A DNA stretch of 64,000 nt, taken from contig NW_006921539.1 of assembly GCF_000340215.1 (NCBI RefSeq), positions 1,312,507-1,376,506 of the forward strand, read 5' to 3'. Of the stretch, positions 8,477 to 18,920 are shown one piece after another (the stretch's first letter is position 1; every line of letters begins with the position of its first letter). This DNA comes from Pseudocercospora fijiensis CIRAD86 (lineage: Eukaryota; Ascomycota; Dothideomycetes; Mycosphaerellales; Mycosphaerellaceae). The position numbers and the translations under genes are program-made. Under the pieces are notes generated by a model. It did not search any database, had not been told where the DNA came from, and was given only the letters and a program-made list of their open reading frames with translations.

Positions 8477-11400
8477 TCATTCATCATCGCTCTCATCTAT
8501 GACCCGTCTCTTCCGAACTTTCGCAACAGCCTGAACCTCCTGCAGCTCATCGCCGCTCGAGTCATCTGCCTCCAATCCCAGCACTTCATCATCGCTTGCA
8601 CTCTCTCGAATCTCTTCGACGTCGCTCCGAGAATTTTCCTTCCCCGCCGCTTTCTTCTGGAGTCGACCTCCCTTCCGCCGATGAGCAGCAATGATAGCTT
8701 GCGTGCCAGGCTGACTCGAGCTTGCAATCTGCAGCTCATCGCTTTTTTCGATGAAAGCCTGATCCTCGCTGTCGGCTTCTTCTTCCTCATCTTCGCCACT
8801 GGTATCTCGCGAGCCAAGATCGATGCCCTGCGTACCAATCCGCATGTTTTCGGGAGTAGGCTCTGGTTCGGAAGATGAGCCCTCGCCGGCAGCGGAGCCA
8901 TATGAATGCGCGCGTTGAATCGCTTGCTTCTTTCTGGGCCTACCTCTAGCTTTGGGCTTGGCTGCTGCAGGAGGAGGCCGAGTCGATGACTCAGCTTCGA
9001 CGTCGGAGTCGTGGGTAATCGCTGCAGTGGCAATTGTCTTCTTTGGCCGACCTCGAGGCTTCTTTGGTGGCGGCGCCTTGCTGCGGCCTCCACTCTCACT
9101 ACCTGAACTTATGATCTCCGGATGTGGCCGTGGAGCCTTTTGTGGTGCTTTCGCAGAAGCAACTCTTGCAGGGGGAGGTTGGCGCTCCTGAGGTAGAGGT
9201 CGACGTCTCGTCGCGGAAATGATGGACTTCAGGCCAGTCGCAGGCACATCTACCTGTGGACTGACCAGACGAACTCGCGCGGGGCCGGCATCTTCTATGT
9301 CACTGAAATGAATATTTGCTTCGAGGCCATGGCACTTCTCAGTGCTCATCTCATGCACAGCTGCCATGCTTTTTTCCACCGTTAAAGCCGACTTTCCATG
9401 ACGCACATGTTTACTTGCCCCTAGATTACGCAGTCTGGCCGGAAATCGCTCAATATCAGGACCACGTACGACACCATCGATGTCACTGGATGTGACTTTA
9501 GCATACCGCTGCTCGAGCTCTTGCTGCTGCGCTGCAGTCAATAACACATCTTCGAGTGGCGGCAGCGTTGCAATATCTGGTGGTGGTGGTTCCGGCGTGA
9601 ATGATGCCTTTCGAAACACCGGCTTTGACTTCGTCGCTGCTTTCACAGCCGTGGATATTTTCCGTCGCTTCGGTCCAGCATCTTCCTCACTGTCAGCTTC
9701 TGCATCGCTACCAAGCCTGGACGCCTTCGTAAAGCCAGTGCGAACGCCGTCTGGCATGTGAAACTTCTTCGGAGGTCGCTTCGTCTTGCCCTTGCCACGC
9801 CCATTCCGCTTCTTCTCGTTGAGATCCACCGGCTGACTGTTTTCCACTGGAATCTCAACAGGCCTTTGGTCCGCGACAGGTTTGATCTCTTTCGGCAGGA
9901 TGCGCGGACTCTGGTCATCTCGGTACGAATACTTCGTGGCATCAGCAATACTCTTCTGAATGTAGGCATAATTGTCTTGTGCTTTCTCGTAGTCCTTCTC
10001 CTCCTTACCCTTCATGAGAAGCAAGCACACTCGTCCAAGGCGCTTGCGACCAGTACGACCGATACGCTGTAACATGCGAATCGGCGAGGAAGAAGCGTCG
10101 TAGCAGACAATCAGGTCTACAGTACCAATGTCCAGACCTTCCTCCCCGATAGAGGTAGCGATGAGAGTATTAAACTTGCCAGATTTGAAGTCTTGAATGA
10201 CCTCGTTCTGCTTCTTCTGGTTCATGCCTTCCTGACCTTTGGAGGCTGCTTGTCCAACGAAGACTTGCGGCCGGATCATAGGCTCGTTACGCTTCAAGAC
10301 CCGACAAATGTCTTCAGTGCTGTCTCTATAGCTGGCAAAGACCATGACGCGAGTAGCGCTCGGAGGCACGTCACTGCCCTGCCTGCCTTCTCCTGCGTCC
10401 AAGAAATGGTTGAGGACGATCTCTCTGAGATACTCCAATTTAGGATGCCCAATGAACTCTGGATTGTTTGTCCACGTTCGAATGGTGCTCATCATCTTGC
10501 TGAAGTTCTCGTCATGAGCAATATTAGCAGCTGTCTTCCCTTTACTTTCGCCGCTTTCGACCTGGCGTTGGAAAGCCAGGACGCCGGAATAGAATGGTCC
10601 GATTCCGTGATGTTTGAGAAGACTAATGCTGTGCGCAAGACTTGACAGAACCGTGAATGCAGCATTCATCATGCCTTTGATGGGCATTGGCGCTTTCCGG
10701 CCAGCATCCGAGCTCATCCATTTCTGACGTGCATTGGTCAAGCCATAAGCAGTCAGAGCCATTGGATCTCTTGAGTAGTATGCATTCTGGCTGCAGAGCT
10801 TCTCGACGACAGGCTTCAGTACTTTGGAAAACAGGTCCATGATACGTTGCTGCTCTTCACTGAAGTCGAAGATTTCAGTCTCGGTGTGCTTCTCGTGCGT
10901 ATACTCGCGGATGTCCAAGGACTGCTCAGTACGTAGCTCCACTCGTGCAATACCAAGGTTGTCGATAACTGCTTGAACGGCCTCAACTGTAGAGCCAGGA
11001 GTCGCGGTCAGCGCGAGCACGCGGAAGCTGTTATTGAAGCGTCTCATGAATTGAACGACTTCAGTGTAAGCATATCCACCAGTCGCTTTATGAGCCTCGT
11101 CGACGACCAGGAGCACCAGTCTCTTCGGGTCACAGATGCCAGTCCGCAAGTCATTGATCACCGTCTGAGGCGTCATGAAGAAGACGCGCTTCTCTAGCCA
11201 TTCCTCAGCTCGGCTCGCAGGCGCGGTCTCGCCGGTCATGAGTACAGTGTCTCGTTTCGGAATGCCCACAATACCGTAGCATGCTTCCATTTGCTGAGCT
11301 ATGAGCGGTTTCGTTGGCGCCATAAACACAATCTGGGCGTGTGTTGTCCATCGATAGTAGTTCAGCATGACCGTGGCAGCAATGAACGTCTTTCCAAGAC

Positions 11401-12529
11401 CAGTCGGAAGTGCCACGAGAGTGTTGTGGAAGAGGCTTCGCGATACTATGTTGTATTGGTAATCTCGTGTACTGCCAAGATTGGTCGGGTACACCCAGGT
11501 GATCATTGCCTTTTCGTCCAGCTTGTGGTGGGTTGGGGGCTCATCGCGATTTGCAAGTGGCCAGGCATGTCTCTTCTTGGCCGCTTGCGACGCAGAGAGA
11601 TCTTGTGTAGCAGGCTGACCAAAGATTGTCATCTGCTTGAGACCGTTCTGCGGAGCTCGCAATCCAGGCGCGCGAACAGCTTGCGACTGTGTGATCTGAG
11701 AAGAAATCTCAATGACATGGTCCTTTCTCGGAGACTTTTCTGGCGACGAAGAGGAAAAGGCATCTTCTGGCAGATCTGCCAGGTCCTGCGTCGCGTCGAA
11801 CATCTGCTGGGTGCCAGTACTAACGTGCGCCTTCGCATATTTTCGTCGAGCGTCCACATCCTCCTCTGCCTGCAGTCGACGGGCGAGGGTTTCATCGTCT
11901 TCTTCTCGGACATTCCGTCCAGGGAGGGCTTGAAAATAGCTATTGATGCCCTTGTTCGACTGAGCTGCCACGACTCCTTTGCCGTTGACGACACCGTTCA
12001 TATCCTTCGGAAAGGTCGGTGGAGGCTGGACAGGTGGGCGTTTCCAGACGGCTCCTCGAAACGCCGCAGGGTTCTCGTCCAAGCCGTGCTGAGTCTGAGT
12101 GAAGATCATGTCTGGGAACTTGCCGCCATTTTCAGGAACATGAATCTTGAACCTGGAATTCCTACTATTGTCCTCTACGGGTCCAAGTTCGCCGGGAAAG
12201 TAGTTGTAATCCTCGATTTCCCCAGAAGGGATTGGATCGATGCCATGCTGAATCGCTTGAGATGGCGGTGTTGGTGGAGGTGCCGTGCTCTGGAACTGTG
12301 TAGAGACTTTGGGCGGGCTATGAGCCTCTTCGTCCGTCTCTGACCATTCGAACTCATCGGAACTATGCTCATCGAGCGGTGCACGAGCTCGACGCGAAAG
12401 TCGCCGCTTCTTGGTCGGTCTCGGAGATGCGCGAAATGCACCTTGCTGTGATGCCTCGACGTGCGTGGCAACTGCCAAGAACTCGGTGTCATCGTCGTCC
12501 AGTCCAAAGTCGTCGTCGCTGTGAGGCAT
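8477..12529 (-). CDS. mph1: ATP-dependent DNA helicase Mph1 (FANCM family)
   Basis: 1350 residues in one exon, a normal length for fungal Mph1. The disordered acidic N-terminus is followed by the superfamily-2 helicase core: Walker A LPTGLGKT at about 373, DEAH at about 476, motif III LTATPG, and motif VI QRIGRTGRKRLGR at about 820-832. FANCM-type helicases branch-migrate D-loops and replication forks, limit crossing over, and act in interstrand-crosslink repair. The C-terminal 450 residues are disordered and rich in basic, AT-hook-like GRPKK and GRPRKK blocks and acidic serine clusters, as in other Pezizomycotina Mph1 proteins. The FANCM nuclease fold is absent, as expected for fungal members. 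The ATG at 12529 has no better upstream alternative. Confidence 0.93.
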   Translation of the reverse strand: MPHSDDDFGLDDDDTEFLAVATHVEASQQGAFRASPRPTKKRRLSRRARAPLDEHSSDEFEWSETDEEAHSPPKVSTQFQSTAPPPTPPSQAIQHGIDPIPSGEIEDYNYFPGELGPVEDNSRNSRFKIHVPENGGKFPDMIFTQTQHGLDENPAAFRGAVWKRPPVQPPPTFPKDMNGVVNGKGVVAAQSNKGINSYFQALPGRNVREEDDETLARRLQAEEDVDARRKYAKAHVSTGTQQMFDATQDLADLPEDAFSSSSPEKSPRKDHVIEISSQITQSQAVRAPGLRAPQNGLKQMTIFGQPATQDLSASQAAKKRHAWPLANRDEPPTHHKLDEKAMITWVYPTNLGSTRDYQYNIVSRSLFHNTLVALPTGLGKTFIAATVMLNYYRWTTHAQIVFMAPTKPLIAQQMEACYGIVGIPKRDTVLMTGETAPASRAEEWLEKRVFFMTPQTVINDLRTGICDPKRLVLLVVDEAHKATGGYAYTEVVQFMRRFNNSFRVLALTATPGSTVEAVQAVIDNLGIARVELRTEQSLDIREYTHEKHTETEIFDFSEEQQRIMDLFSKVLKPVVEKLCSQNAYYSRDPMALTAYGLTNARQKWMSSDAGRKAPMPIKGMMNAAFTVLSSLAHSISLLKHHGIGPFYSGVLAFQRQVESGESKGKTAANIAHDENFSKMMSTIRTWTNNPEFIGHPKLEYLREIVLNHFLDAGEGRQGSDVPPSATRVMVFASYRDSTEDICRVLKRNEPMIRPQVFVGQAASKGQEGMNQKKQNEVIQDFKSGKFNTLIATSIGEEGLDIGTVDLIVCYDASSSPIRMLQRIGRTGRKRLGRVCLLLMKGKEEKDYEKAQDNYAYIQKSIADATKYSYRDDQSPRILPKEIKPVADQRPVEIPVENSQPVDLNEKKRNGRGKGKTKRPPKKFHMPDGVRTGFTKASRLGSDAEADSEEDAGPKRRKISTAVKAATKSKPVFRKASFTPEPPPPDIATLPPLEDVLLTAAQQQELEQRYAKVTSSDIDGVVRGPDIERFPARLRNLGASKHVRHGKSALTVEKSMAAVHEMSTEKCHGLEANIHFSDIEDAGPARVRLVSPQVDVPATGLKSIISATRRRPLPQERQPPPARVASAKAPQKAPRPHPEIISSGSESGGRSKAPPPKKPRGRPKKTIATAAITHDSDVEAESSTRPPPAAAKPKARGRPRKKQAIQRAHSYGSAAGEGSSSEPEPTPENMRIGTQGIDLGSRDTSGEDEEEEADSEDQAFIEKSDELQIASSSQPGTQAIIAAHRRKGGRLQKKAAGKENSRSDVEEIRESASDDEVLGLEADDSSGDELQEVQAVAKVRKRRVIDESDDE

Positions 12530-13067
12530 GGCGACTCAATGCCAGCATAAGCATGTCGTCGATCTCCTACTTCTCGATGGAAAGTGGCGATGAGACTGTA
12601 CTGAATCCACGCTGGCCGACGCGCTTGGACGCGACTGCACTTCGGCTTGTCTTCGGCAGTCGCGCTCTCAGACACCCGAGACCGAGCTCTTCCTCTCCCT
12701 CACGCTACCAAATGCCTGTGCTTGAGCATGGTGTCCATCAACTTCGAACGCGACGCGTCTTCCTACGCCCAGCACATCAACGTGCTCAGTTTCTTGCCTC
12801 TCCTGTGAGTCTTCAACCGATGCTCACATCAGCGGCTTTGGCTTCGAGGCCAGACGAACACTCAAACGAGGTGCTTTGGTCGAACGGAGGATACAAGTGC
12901 GGAGCAGCTTGGTCTAGAGCCGCCATGATGAGCTACGTCAATTCGCCTTCGGCATGCAGTGCCTCGAGTTACTTCTTGCATTGTCTCTCAGTCTGATACT
13001 TGTGTAATTCCGTTCTTTCTGAACCCCCCTCGCAGCCACAGCCAGATCCCTCTCCACAACAGCAACC
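12530..13067. other. divergent promoter region between mph1 and the GFA gene, no gene seen
   Basis: 538 bases separate the two divergent starts. Open frames here are antisense extensions of the neighbours and carry no recognisable protein sequence. No repeat or RNA gene is visible. Confidence 0.5.
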
Positions 13068-13634
13068 ATGCCTAAAGGACCCACCGGCGATCCGAAACAG
13101 CACCACGAGTCCAAGTTCAGCGAGAAGCTGCTTGGCTCTTGCCTATGTGGTAGCATCACCGTCACGATCAACGACAGCGAGCTATTCACCAAGAAGAGAG
13201 GACATCTATGCCATTGTGCCAATTGCAGAAAGGTTGCGGGCTCATACGTCGCAAGCAACTTGTTGATCGAGGCCGAGAAGGTTCAGATAGAAGATCGGGA
13301 CGGCACTTTGAAGGTCTATGAGGATTATGAGACACTCAGCGGCAATGCTGTGTACAGATCCTTTTGTGGAAAGGACGGAAAGTGAGTCGATCACGCGACT
13401 GGTGTGAAGTGAACAGGAAGCTAATATGGCTCGGATAGTCCGGTGAAGTCTGAGACAGCCCTATATCCCGGCAAGGTCGTGCTGAAGATGGGCATGTTCC
13501 CACGAATCCCGCAGCCTGAGGCGGAAGGGTTTGGTCTGCACAAGCACGCGTGGCAAGGAGAACATGAAGGCATTGATACGTATGAGATCAAGTGGGCAGG
13601 CCCCGAGAAGAAGTTGATGTCGAAAAACTCTTGA
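13068..13634 (+). CDS. GFA (glutathione-dependent formaldehyde-activating enzyme-like) domain protein, join(13068..13381,13439..13634)
   Basis: Two exons, 169 residues. The intron is 57 nt (GTGAGT...GGATAG), and splicing creates the Asn codon of GKNPVKSE. The fold is the small zinc-binding GFA/CENP-V domain: SCLCGSI at residues 24-30 gives Cys25 and Cys27, CHCANC gives Cys48, Cys50 and Cys53, and FCGKDGKN supplies a later Cys. These are the usual ligands for two zinc ions in the family. The founder (Gfa) was assigned S-hydroxymethylglutathione formation, but most fungal members have no proven reaction, so only the domain call is firm. It is divergent from mph1 and convergent with the nitrilase gene. 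Confidence 0.85.
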
Positions 13635-13674
13635 GTAGAGAGGTATGTAGCCTGAAAAGGAGGGAATCGCTGGT

Positions 13675-14852
13675 CTAGACTAGTACGCCATTGTCTTCCT
13701 TCTCAGTATCCAGAGACTCCAACGGCTTGTTCAAGCCGACTCTCTCCATCGTGGAGATGATTTCATGAGTTCCAGAGCCATTGACGCGGCTCACAGAGTT
13801 CTTGCGGTCGGTGTCAACGACAAGTCGAATCAGGTCAGGTCGCATGTAATGACCACCAAAGTCATTCAGCGCCTTGCTGAGATGCGTCTCATCGAGATCA
13901 ATGTCGACTACCACCAGACCCTCGAAGTCCTCAGTGGGACGCTCGATCAGGCTCTGACCATCTGGGCCATAGATACGAGTATTGCCGTTGTAGATGTGGT
14001 TGTCTTCTGGCGTCTTGCCTGCTGGATTTTGCAGCTTGACGCCTTCGGCTGATATCATTTGAAATGGGGCGAGAGTGAAGCTGCCGGTCTCGATGGCGTA
14101 GGCTGGAGTGACGATGTCGGAATTGGCGTCGCTGATGTTAGTGTATGGGTCTGGGTGTTTGAGAGTGGTAGCGTGTGGATAGAGAGGCCTGTCAACAATG
14201 TCAGTATGTCCGGATGTTGATGTAGGCCATGGTACAAACCAAGCGGCAACGTGGACCTGCTCGCCGAGCGAGACGGCATATGCCTTGAGGAAGGGATTCA
14301 TGTTCTCCCAGCAGTTCAAGTGGCCGATACGGCCGATCGAGGTATCGACCACCATCGAGGTAGTGTCGCCTGTACCGTCACCAAACACGAGACGTTCGAC
14401 ATGAGTAGCACGAATCTTGCGACGATGATTGATGACATTGCCAGTCGGATCAATCATCACCTGGCTGATGTACAGGCTGTTCAAGTCAAGCTCAGAGTAT
14501 CCAAGCGAGACGAAGACTGAGTTCTTCTTGGCTGCTTCACGGATGCGTTGCATCTCAGGAGAGCCTGACTCCAAGCTGTTCTCGCGGTACTTTTTCAAAA
14601 GTGGAAGGCTCTCCTGGTACGAGACTCTCCACATCCAGTATGGGTAGCCCGGAATCCCTTGCACCGATCAGTCATCGATCATGTCCCCGAGTACAATGAC
14701 ATACAAAGCTCCGGGAAGGCAATGAGCTTGCACCCGGCCTTTCCAGCTTCGTTAATCCAATGAATCGTCTTCTGAACTGAGAGCTCGAGGTTGAGCCAGC
14801 CAGGCTCGGCATTGACCGCTGCGGCCTTGTACTTGCGGATTGAGGCAACCAT
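13675..14852 (-). CDS. cyanide hydratase/aliphatic nitrilase, complement(join(13675..14188,14240..14657,14705..14852))
   Basis: Three exons, 359 residues, the usual length of fungal cyanide hydratases. The catalytic triad is visible: Glu48 (AFPEL), Lys130 (HRRKI) and Cys165 (HLNCWEN). The blocks IPGYPYWMW and [14 protein letters not shown] are characteristic of cyanide hydratases and close nitrilases, which convert HCN to formamide or nitriles to acids in cytosolic spiral oligomers. Intron 1 (47 nt, GTATGT...CAAG) restores PELWIPGYPYW. Intron 2 (51 nt, 14189-14239, GTTTGT...GACAG) has length divisible by three and no stop, so an unspliced reading would wrongly insert 17 residues after AAW. 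I chose the ATG at 14852 because [13 protein letters not shown] matches the family start; an upstream in-frame ATG adds 30 unrelated residues. Cyanide versus organic nitrile specificity cannot be decided. Confidence 0.88.
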
Positions 14853-16589
14853 GGTCGTTAGAAAGGGCTTGAGAGTGTCAGAAGGATTGTTGTTCGTGTC
14901 GGGTCTATGTGAGCTTAATGAGCTGCTTTCTTCGAAGACCAAGCTGCCTTAATATATGTCTTTCTTACCACCTCGTCTGTGGCATTGGAATTATTCATGG
15001 TGAAACCTGCCACCTCAGACATTTTCGTACAATCGACACGATGCCGCATCGGGAAGCTTGTTCATCAATCAAACATCTTCAGGCAAGCAATCTACTTAGG
15101 GTACGTTCATGGGCATTCTGCATATGCTCAGACCTGCTCTTGCACCCCTGTTAGGGCAGTCTCCTTCAGCACCGACGCTTCGGGTCTGTGACGCTGAATA
15201 AGCCGACCATGCATTCTTGTTCAACAGTCCACATCATCCGCTCATGTCCGCAATACGACAATCAGACCACAGCTCGGATTGCACCGGAGTGTACTGGCAG
15301 CATTGCGCAAGAGTGTCGTGTTGGGCTGTCTCTATGGTCCCGGCGCTCAAGGAGTATTGCTTTCTGTACAGAACGGTGGCAAGCTTTCCAGATCTACAAG
15401 TCGAGATCCAATTTCTACAGACCTAATGGCTCTGCAGTGTTGATATCTTTACTGACCTTGCAATCTTGAGCCGACACGCTTTGCAGATCTGGTCGGATCA
15501 ATCGAAGCCAAGCGGGCCAAAAGAGTTGTGTCATCGAGGACACAATCAAATGCTGTGGTAGACTCGCATATCTGACAGGCCCCGATGGGCTCATGGCTTG
15601 CGATCATTATATTATATGTTTCATCGTCGGTTTGTCCCTCGAGCCCAACTCTCCCTCCACCACCTTCGGTTCGAGCTATTGTAGCTGCACTCGGTCCTGA
15701 GCGATGTTCGTGGTAATTCAGTGGTCTGCTGTCTTCCTGACCGTTCATGCGCTCGCGACATTCCGTCAGGGTATCGTAAGAGTGAGCATCGCATCAAGCG
15801 TGGGAAGAAGGGAAGGGAAGGGAAAGGAAAGGAAGCAATCACGCAACAAGGATCTTGACCTTGCCAAGGCGCTTATCGATAAACACTCTAGCCTTGTCTA
15901 CGCTACCACTCAAAACAGTCACCTTCATTTCAACATCGCCACGGACTTCGCAGCTGCTGATGGACATACACGCCTATTGAACTCGTTCCATCAAAAGAAG
16001 CGGGCCTGATATCCCGCCATGACACTTGGCGGGTGCTGGTCACATTGGCACATGCGCCCTCAAAGATGGACCGACATCACGTAGCGTCATCGGACCCTCT
16101 GTTTTCTCTTCAAAACAAGGCGAGGCAGGAGCTCCAGCTTGGCAAAGGGCATTGTCCGCCACAACGATTGCAAGCACCTTGCTTCACCTCAAGACATGAC
16201 GCAAATCGTAACAAACACATCAGAGCGCTTTACGCAAGACTGGACCCGCGTGACGTGCTCTGCTTAACGACATCTCGAAGCGCTGGAGCCGCGTGCGCAC
16301 GGCCCATTGGCCACGCAGAGCTCTCTGCCGTCCGACCGTCATACGCTCGTGTATCTTCGCAGAGGGATCAGCCAAAACACGCAAGAGCTGCTTGATGCCA
16401 TGGCCAAGTTCCACCCAGAGTTGGCTGAAGGTGGTCCCATTCATACCAGCCAAGGGTAAGAACAGCCACGTTCCTGCTGCCATGGTAGAATGACGCATCA
16501 TGATGAAGGTAGGCACGATTCTTTGTCCCTCGATGTAGATATATGTGCTCTTCTTCAATCATTCACAACCCCATTCACAACCCGTAATC
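14853..16589. other. 1.7-kb intergenic region, no gene supported
   Basis: This lies between the nitrilase start (minus) and the hydrophilin-like gene (plus), so it should hold both promoters. Several short ORFs overlap on both strands, but none shows a known domain, signal peptide or consistent splice pattern. A purine-rich GGGAA/GGAAA microsatellite lies at about 15808-15836. A TATA-like GATATATG occurs about 55 bases before the hydrophilin start. Confidence 0.5.
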
Positions 16590-18026
16590 ATGGGCCTCCT
16601 CGACAAGATTGAGAACAAGCTTTCGGGCAACAAGCACAACACTACAGAAGAGCAGCTACAGCACGAGGGTGTTGACTCTTCTCGACAGCATGCGACCTCT
16701 ACTGGAGAAGGATCCCACCTGCAATCAGGAACGAACACTACTGGTGCAGTTCATGGCACTACAGGCGCGTATGGCGTAAATCCCACCACTTCTACGACTG
16801 GCAGCGGCATTGGAGGAACGCACTCTGCAAGCGGCGTAGGCAACACTCATACCGGCAGTGGTATCACTGGAAGCCATACTGGAAGCCATGTTCCGGGCAG
16901 CTCCACCGCCAGCGGCATCACAGGCGGCACTCACCCGCTTGTGACTGGCGAGCGCCGAGATGATGGCATCACTGGCGGCCACTCCGGCAGCCATGTACCA
17001 GGCACTCATACTGGAACCACCCACACTGGCTCTCATACTGGCCATCACACTGGCCACAGCGCATTGGGTTCCAGCCACCGCGCGGAAGCTGGCGACGTTG
17101 GTTCACGAGCCCACGTGCCAGGCGGCACCACAGTGGGACAAGGTACGCATCACAGCACTGCCAGAACACCTGTCGATCCATATACCTCCAAAGGTCAGAG
17201 AGCAATGGCTGACGCTGCTGAAGATCGCCGTCACCACAATGCCGTTCAAGATACCGAGTTTGTTCCTGGTAGTCACCCAGCGGCACAAAATCCAAGCGCC
17301 ATTCCTACTGCGGGCGGAGAAAGAGTTGGAAGCATTGCAGGCGGCAACGGGCCATATGACCAGTCTCGTACACACGACAACAGGACTGCAACGGAGAAGG
17401 TCAAGGATAAGGTCATGCCAAGCAGGACCGACAGGCCTGATGATCCACTGACGGGCGAGAATTATGGTCAGACATCTCATCCTTCACACACTGGAAGCCA
17501 TACCACACATGGTGTTGGAGGTACAACCGGCTCGCACGCCACGACTACAGGCTCGCACAGTCTCACCGGCCACCATGGCCAGACTACATCGGCAGCCACA
17601 CCTCTTGCCCACGACTCGGGCTTCAACGATCGTCACACCGGAGCTGGGACCGCAGGTCTTGCTAATGTCGGTCACCACAATACACATGATCGTCATGACT
17701 ACGCTGCCGGACAGCAGGCTACCCATGATCAGTATGGCTCTAGTGGGCACGTCGACAACCGCTCAGGCATGGAAAAGATCAAGGACAAGATCATCCCAAG
17801 CAGGAATGACCGCCCTGATGATCCAGTGACAGGCCAGAACTACGGACAAGGCGTGAGCCACACCACTGGCACAGCTGGCAGCCATGTACCAGGTACTACC
17901 GGCAGTGGCATGGGTGGCAACCACACCTATGGCAGTGGTGTCAACGACAGCGGTGTTACTGGTGTAACGCATGGCGTTGGAAATGTCGGTCTTGGTGGCA
18001 ATTCGACAAACACTGGTCAGTACTAA
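16590..18026 (+). CDS. hydrophilin-like Gly/His/Thr/Ser-rich stress protein with two conserved segments
   Basis: 478 residues, extremely hydrophilic and poor in aromatic residues. The N-terminus MGLLDKIENKLSG could form a short amphipathic helix. Most of the rest is low-complexity repeats of the type TGSHTGSHVPG and GSGITG. Two near-copies of a charged segment interrupt it, at about 17391-17470 (EKVKDKVMPSRTDRPDDP) and 17769-17850 (EKIKDKIIPSRNDRPDDP), each followed by TGxNYGQ. This resembles fungal hydrophilins and dehydrin-like proteins linked to drought, heat and oxidative stress, but I cannot assign it to a named family. The frame extends 15 codons upstream to a TTG-proximal region, and the ATG at 16590 has the better context. 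The role is inferred from composition only. Confidence 0.7.
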   Translation: MGLLDKIENKLSGNKHNTTEEQLQHEGVDSSRQHATSTGEGSHLQSGTNTTGAVHGTTGAYGVNPTTSTTGSGIGGTHSASGVGNTHTGSGITGSHTGSHVPGSSTASGITGGTHPLVTGERRDDGITGGHSGSHVPGTHTGTTHTGSHTGHHTGHSALGSSHRAEAGDVGSRAHVPGGTTVGQGTHHSTARTPVDPYTSKGQRAMADAAEDRRHHNAVQDTEFVPGSHPAAQNPSAIPTAGGERVGSIAGGNGPYDQSRTHDNRTATEKVKDKVMPSRTDRPDDPLTGENYGQTSHPSHTGSHTTHGVGGTTGSHATTTGSHSLTGHHGQTTSAATPLAHDSGFNDRHTGAGTAGLANVGHHNTHDRHDYAAGQQATHDQYGSSGHVDNRSGMEKIKDKIIPSRNDRPDDPVTGQNYGQGVSHTTGTAGSHVPGTTGSGMGGNHTYGSGVNDSGVTGVTHGVGNVGLGGNSTNTGQY

Positions 18027-18308
18027 CTGCTCATCTCAACAACACCATCGCTGAGGATGAACAGCCACGACATCGCACGCCGGTAAGCTCGGAGGTGCTT
18101 ATGAAGCATGATATAATGATGCTGTGAGGCATTTGACCAAGCAGCAGCAAGGCCGTCACTAGTTCAGCGCAATGTATCAACATACGATGTGTATATATAC
18201 CCCACAGCGATGAGGAATGATATCACAATGAATTTCAAGCCAAATACTTCGATCAACTACTCCTTCTGCCTGGTATCCTACGGGTGCTTGCTCTCTTTCC
18301 GCCCTCTT

Positions 18309-18920
18309 CTAATCGTCCCTCTGTGTGCCTACACCCGGCCACTCCTCGCACCAGATCTTATAGCTCCCTCCCTTCCTGCCCTGGAAATCTGCACACATCT
18401 CGAAGTTGTGTCGAAGATTGGCCTACCGTCCCATAAAAAATCAGTACTCTTCCAAAACAAGATCAATCAAAAATTCCCACACTCACCTCAGTCAAAATAT
18501 ACACCGGCTCCGTCTTACACCACATATCCCTATACACAACAATCTGACATTTCCCTATAAAATTCAATCAAATCAGCTCCACCATTCCCCCTTTTCCCCT
18601 TTTCCCTTTCTCTTTTTTTTTTCTTCTTACTACTTACCAAACTCCATACTCCCACTCTGCCCCCGAAAATGATGTTCTTGCCAATAATACATGAACCCAT
18701 CGAACTCGTCGCGCGTGGGATGGCATTCTGCGGTGTATTCGGAGCGATCGGCTTTTATCGATGTTCCGTCGCCGTCTTGCTCTTTTTCGCAGTTGCGGCC
18801 TTGGAAGGTGAAGAATTTTACGCGGAAGCGTTCTTTTGCGGAGACTTCGAGGACGGTGCTCAGTAAGAGGAGCAGGAGGATGGTGGGGAGGAGGAGGAGG
18901 AGGGATTTGAGGGTGGGCAT
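18309..18920 (-). CDS. small secreted six-cysteine protein, complement(join(18309..18422,18487..18554,18638..18920))
   Basis: Unspliced, only 96 residues are visible, ending at GTAAGT. With introns of 83 nt (18555-18637, GTAAGT...TTATAG) and 64 nt (18423-18486, GTGAGT...GGTAG) the frame continues to TAG at 18309-18311, giving 154 residues. A strongly hydrophobic signal peptide (a leucine run, then LEVSA) should be cleaved near residue 28. The mature part has six cysteines at 44, 66, 97, 107, 127 and 142, enough for three disulphides. I recognise no domain. Size, signal and cysteine content match fungal effector-like or surface proteins; function is unknown. All three exons contribute cysteines in frame, which supports the model over the short ORF. 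Confidence 0.72.

Noticed and set aside
11291..12343. Plus-strand ORF of 350 residues
   Set aside because: Lies entirely antisense to mph1, with no recognisable domain.
15449..15748. Minus-strand 99-residue ORF between nitrilase and hydrophilin genes
   Set aside because: No domain, and splice extension in either direction gives no recognisable protein.
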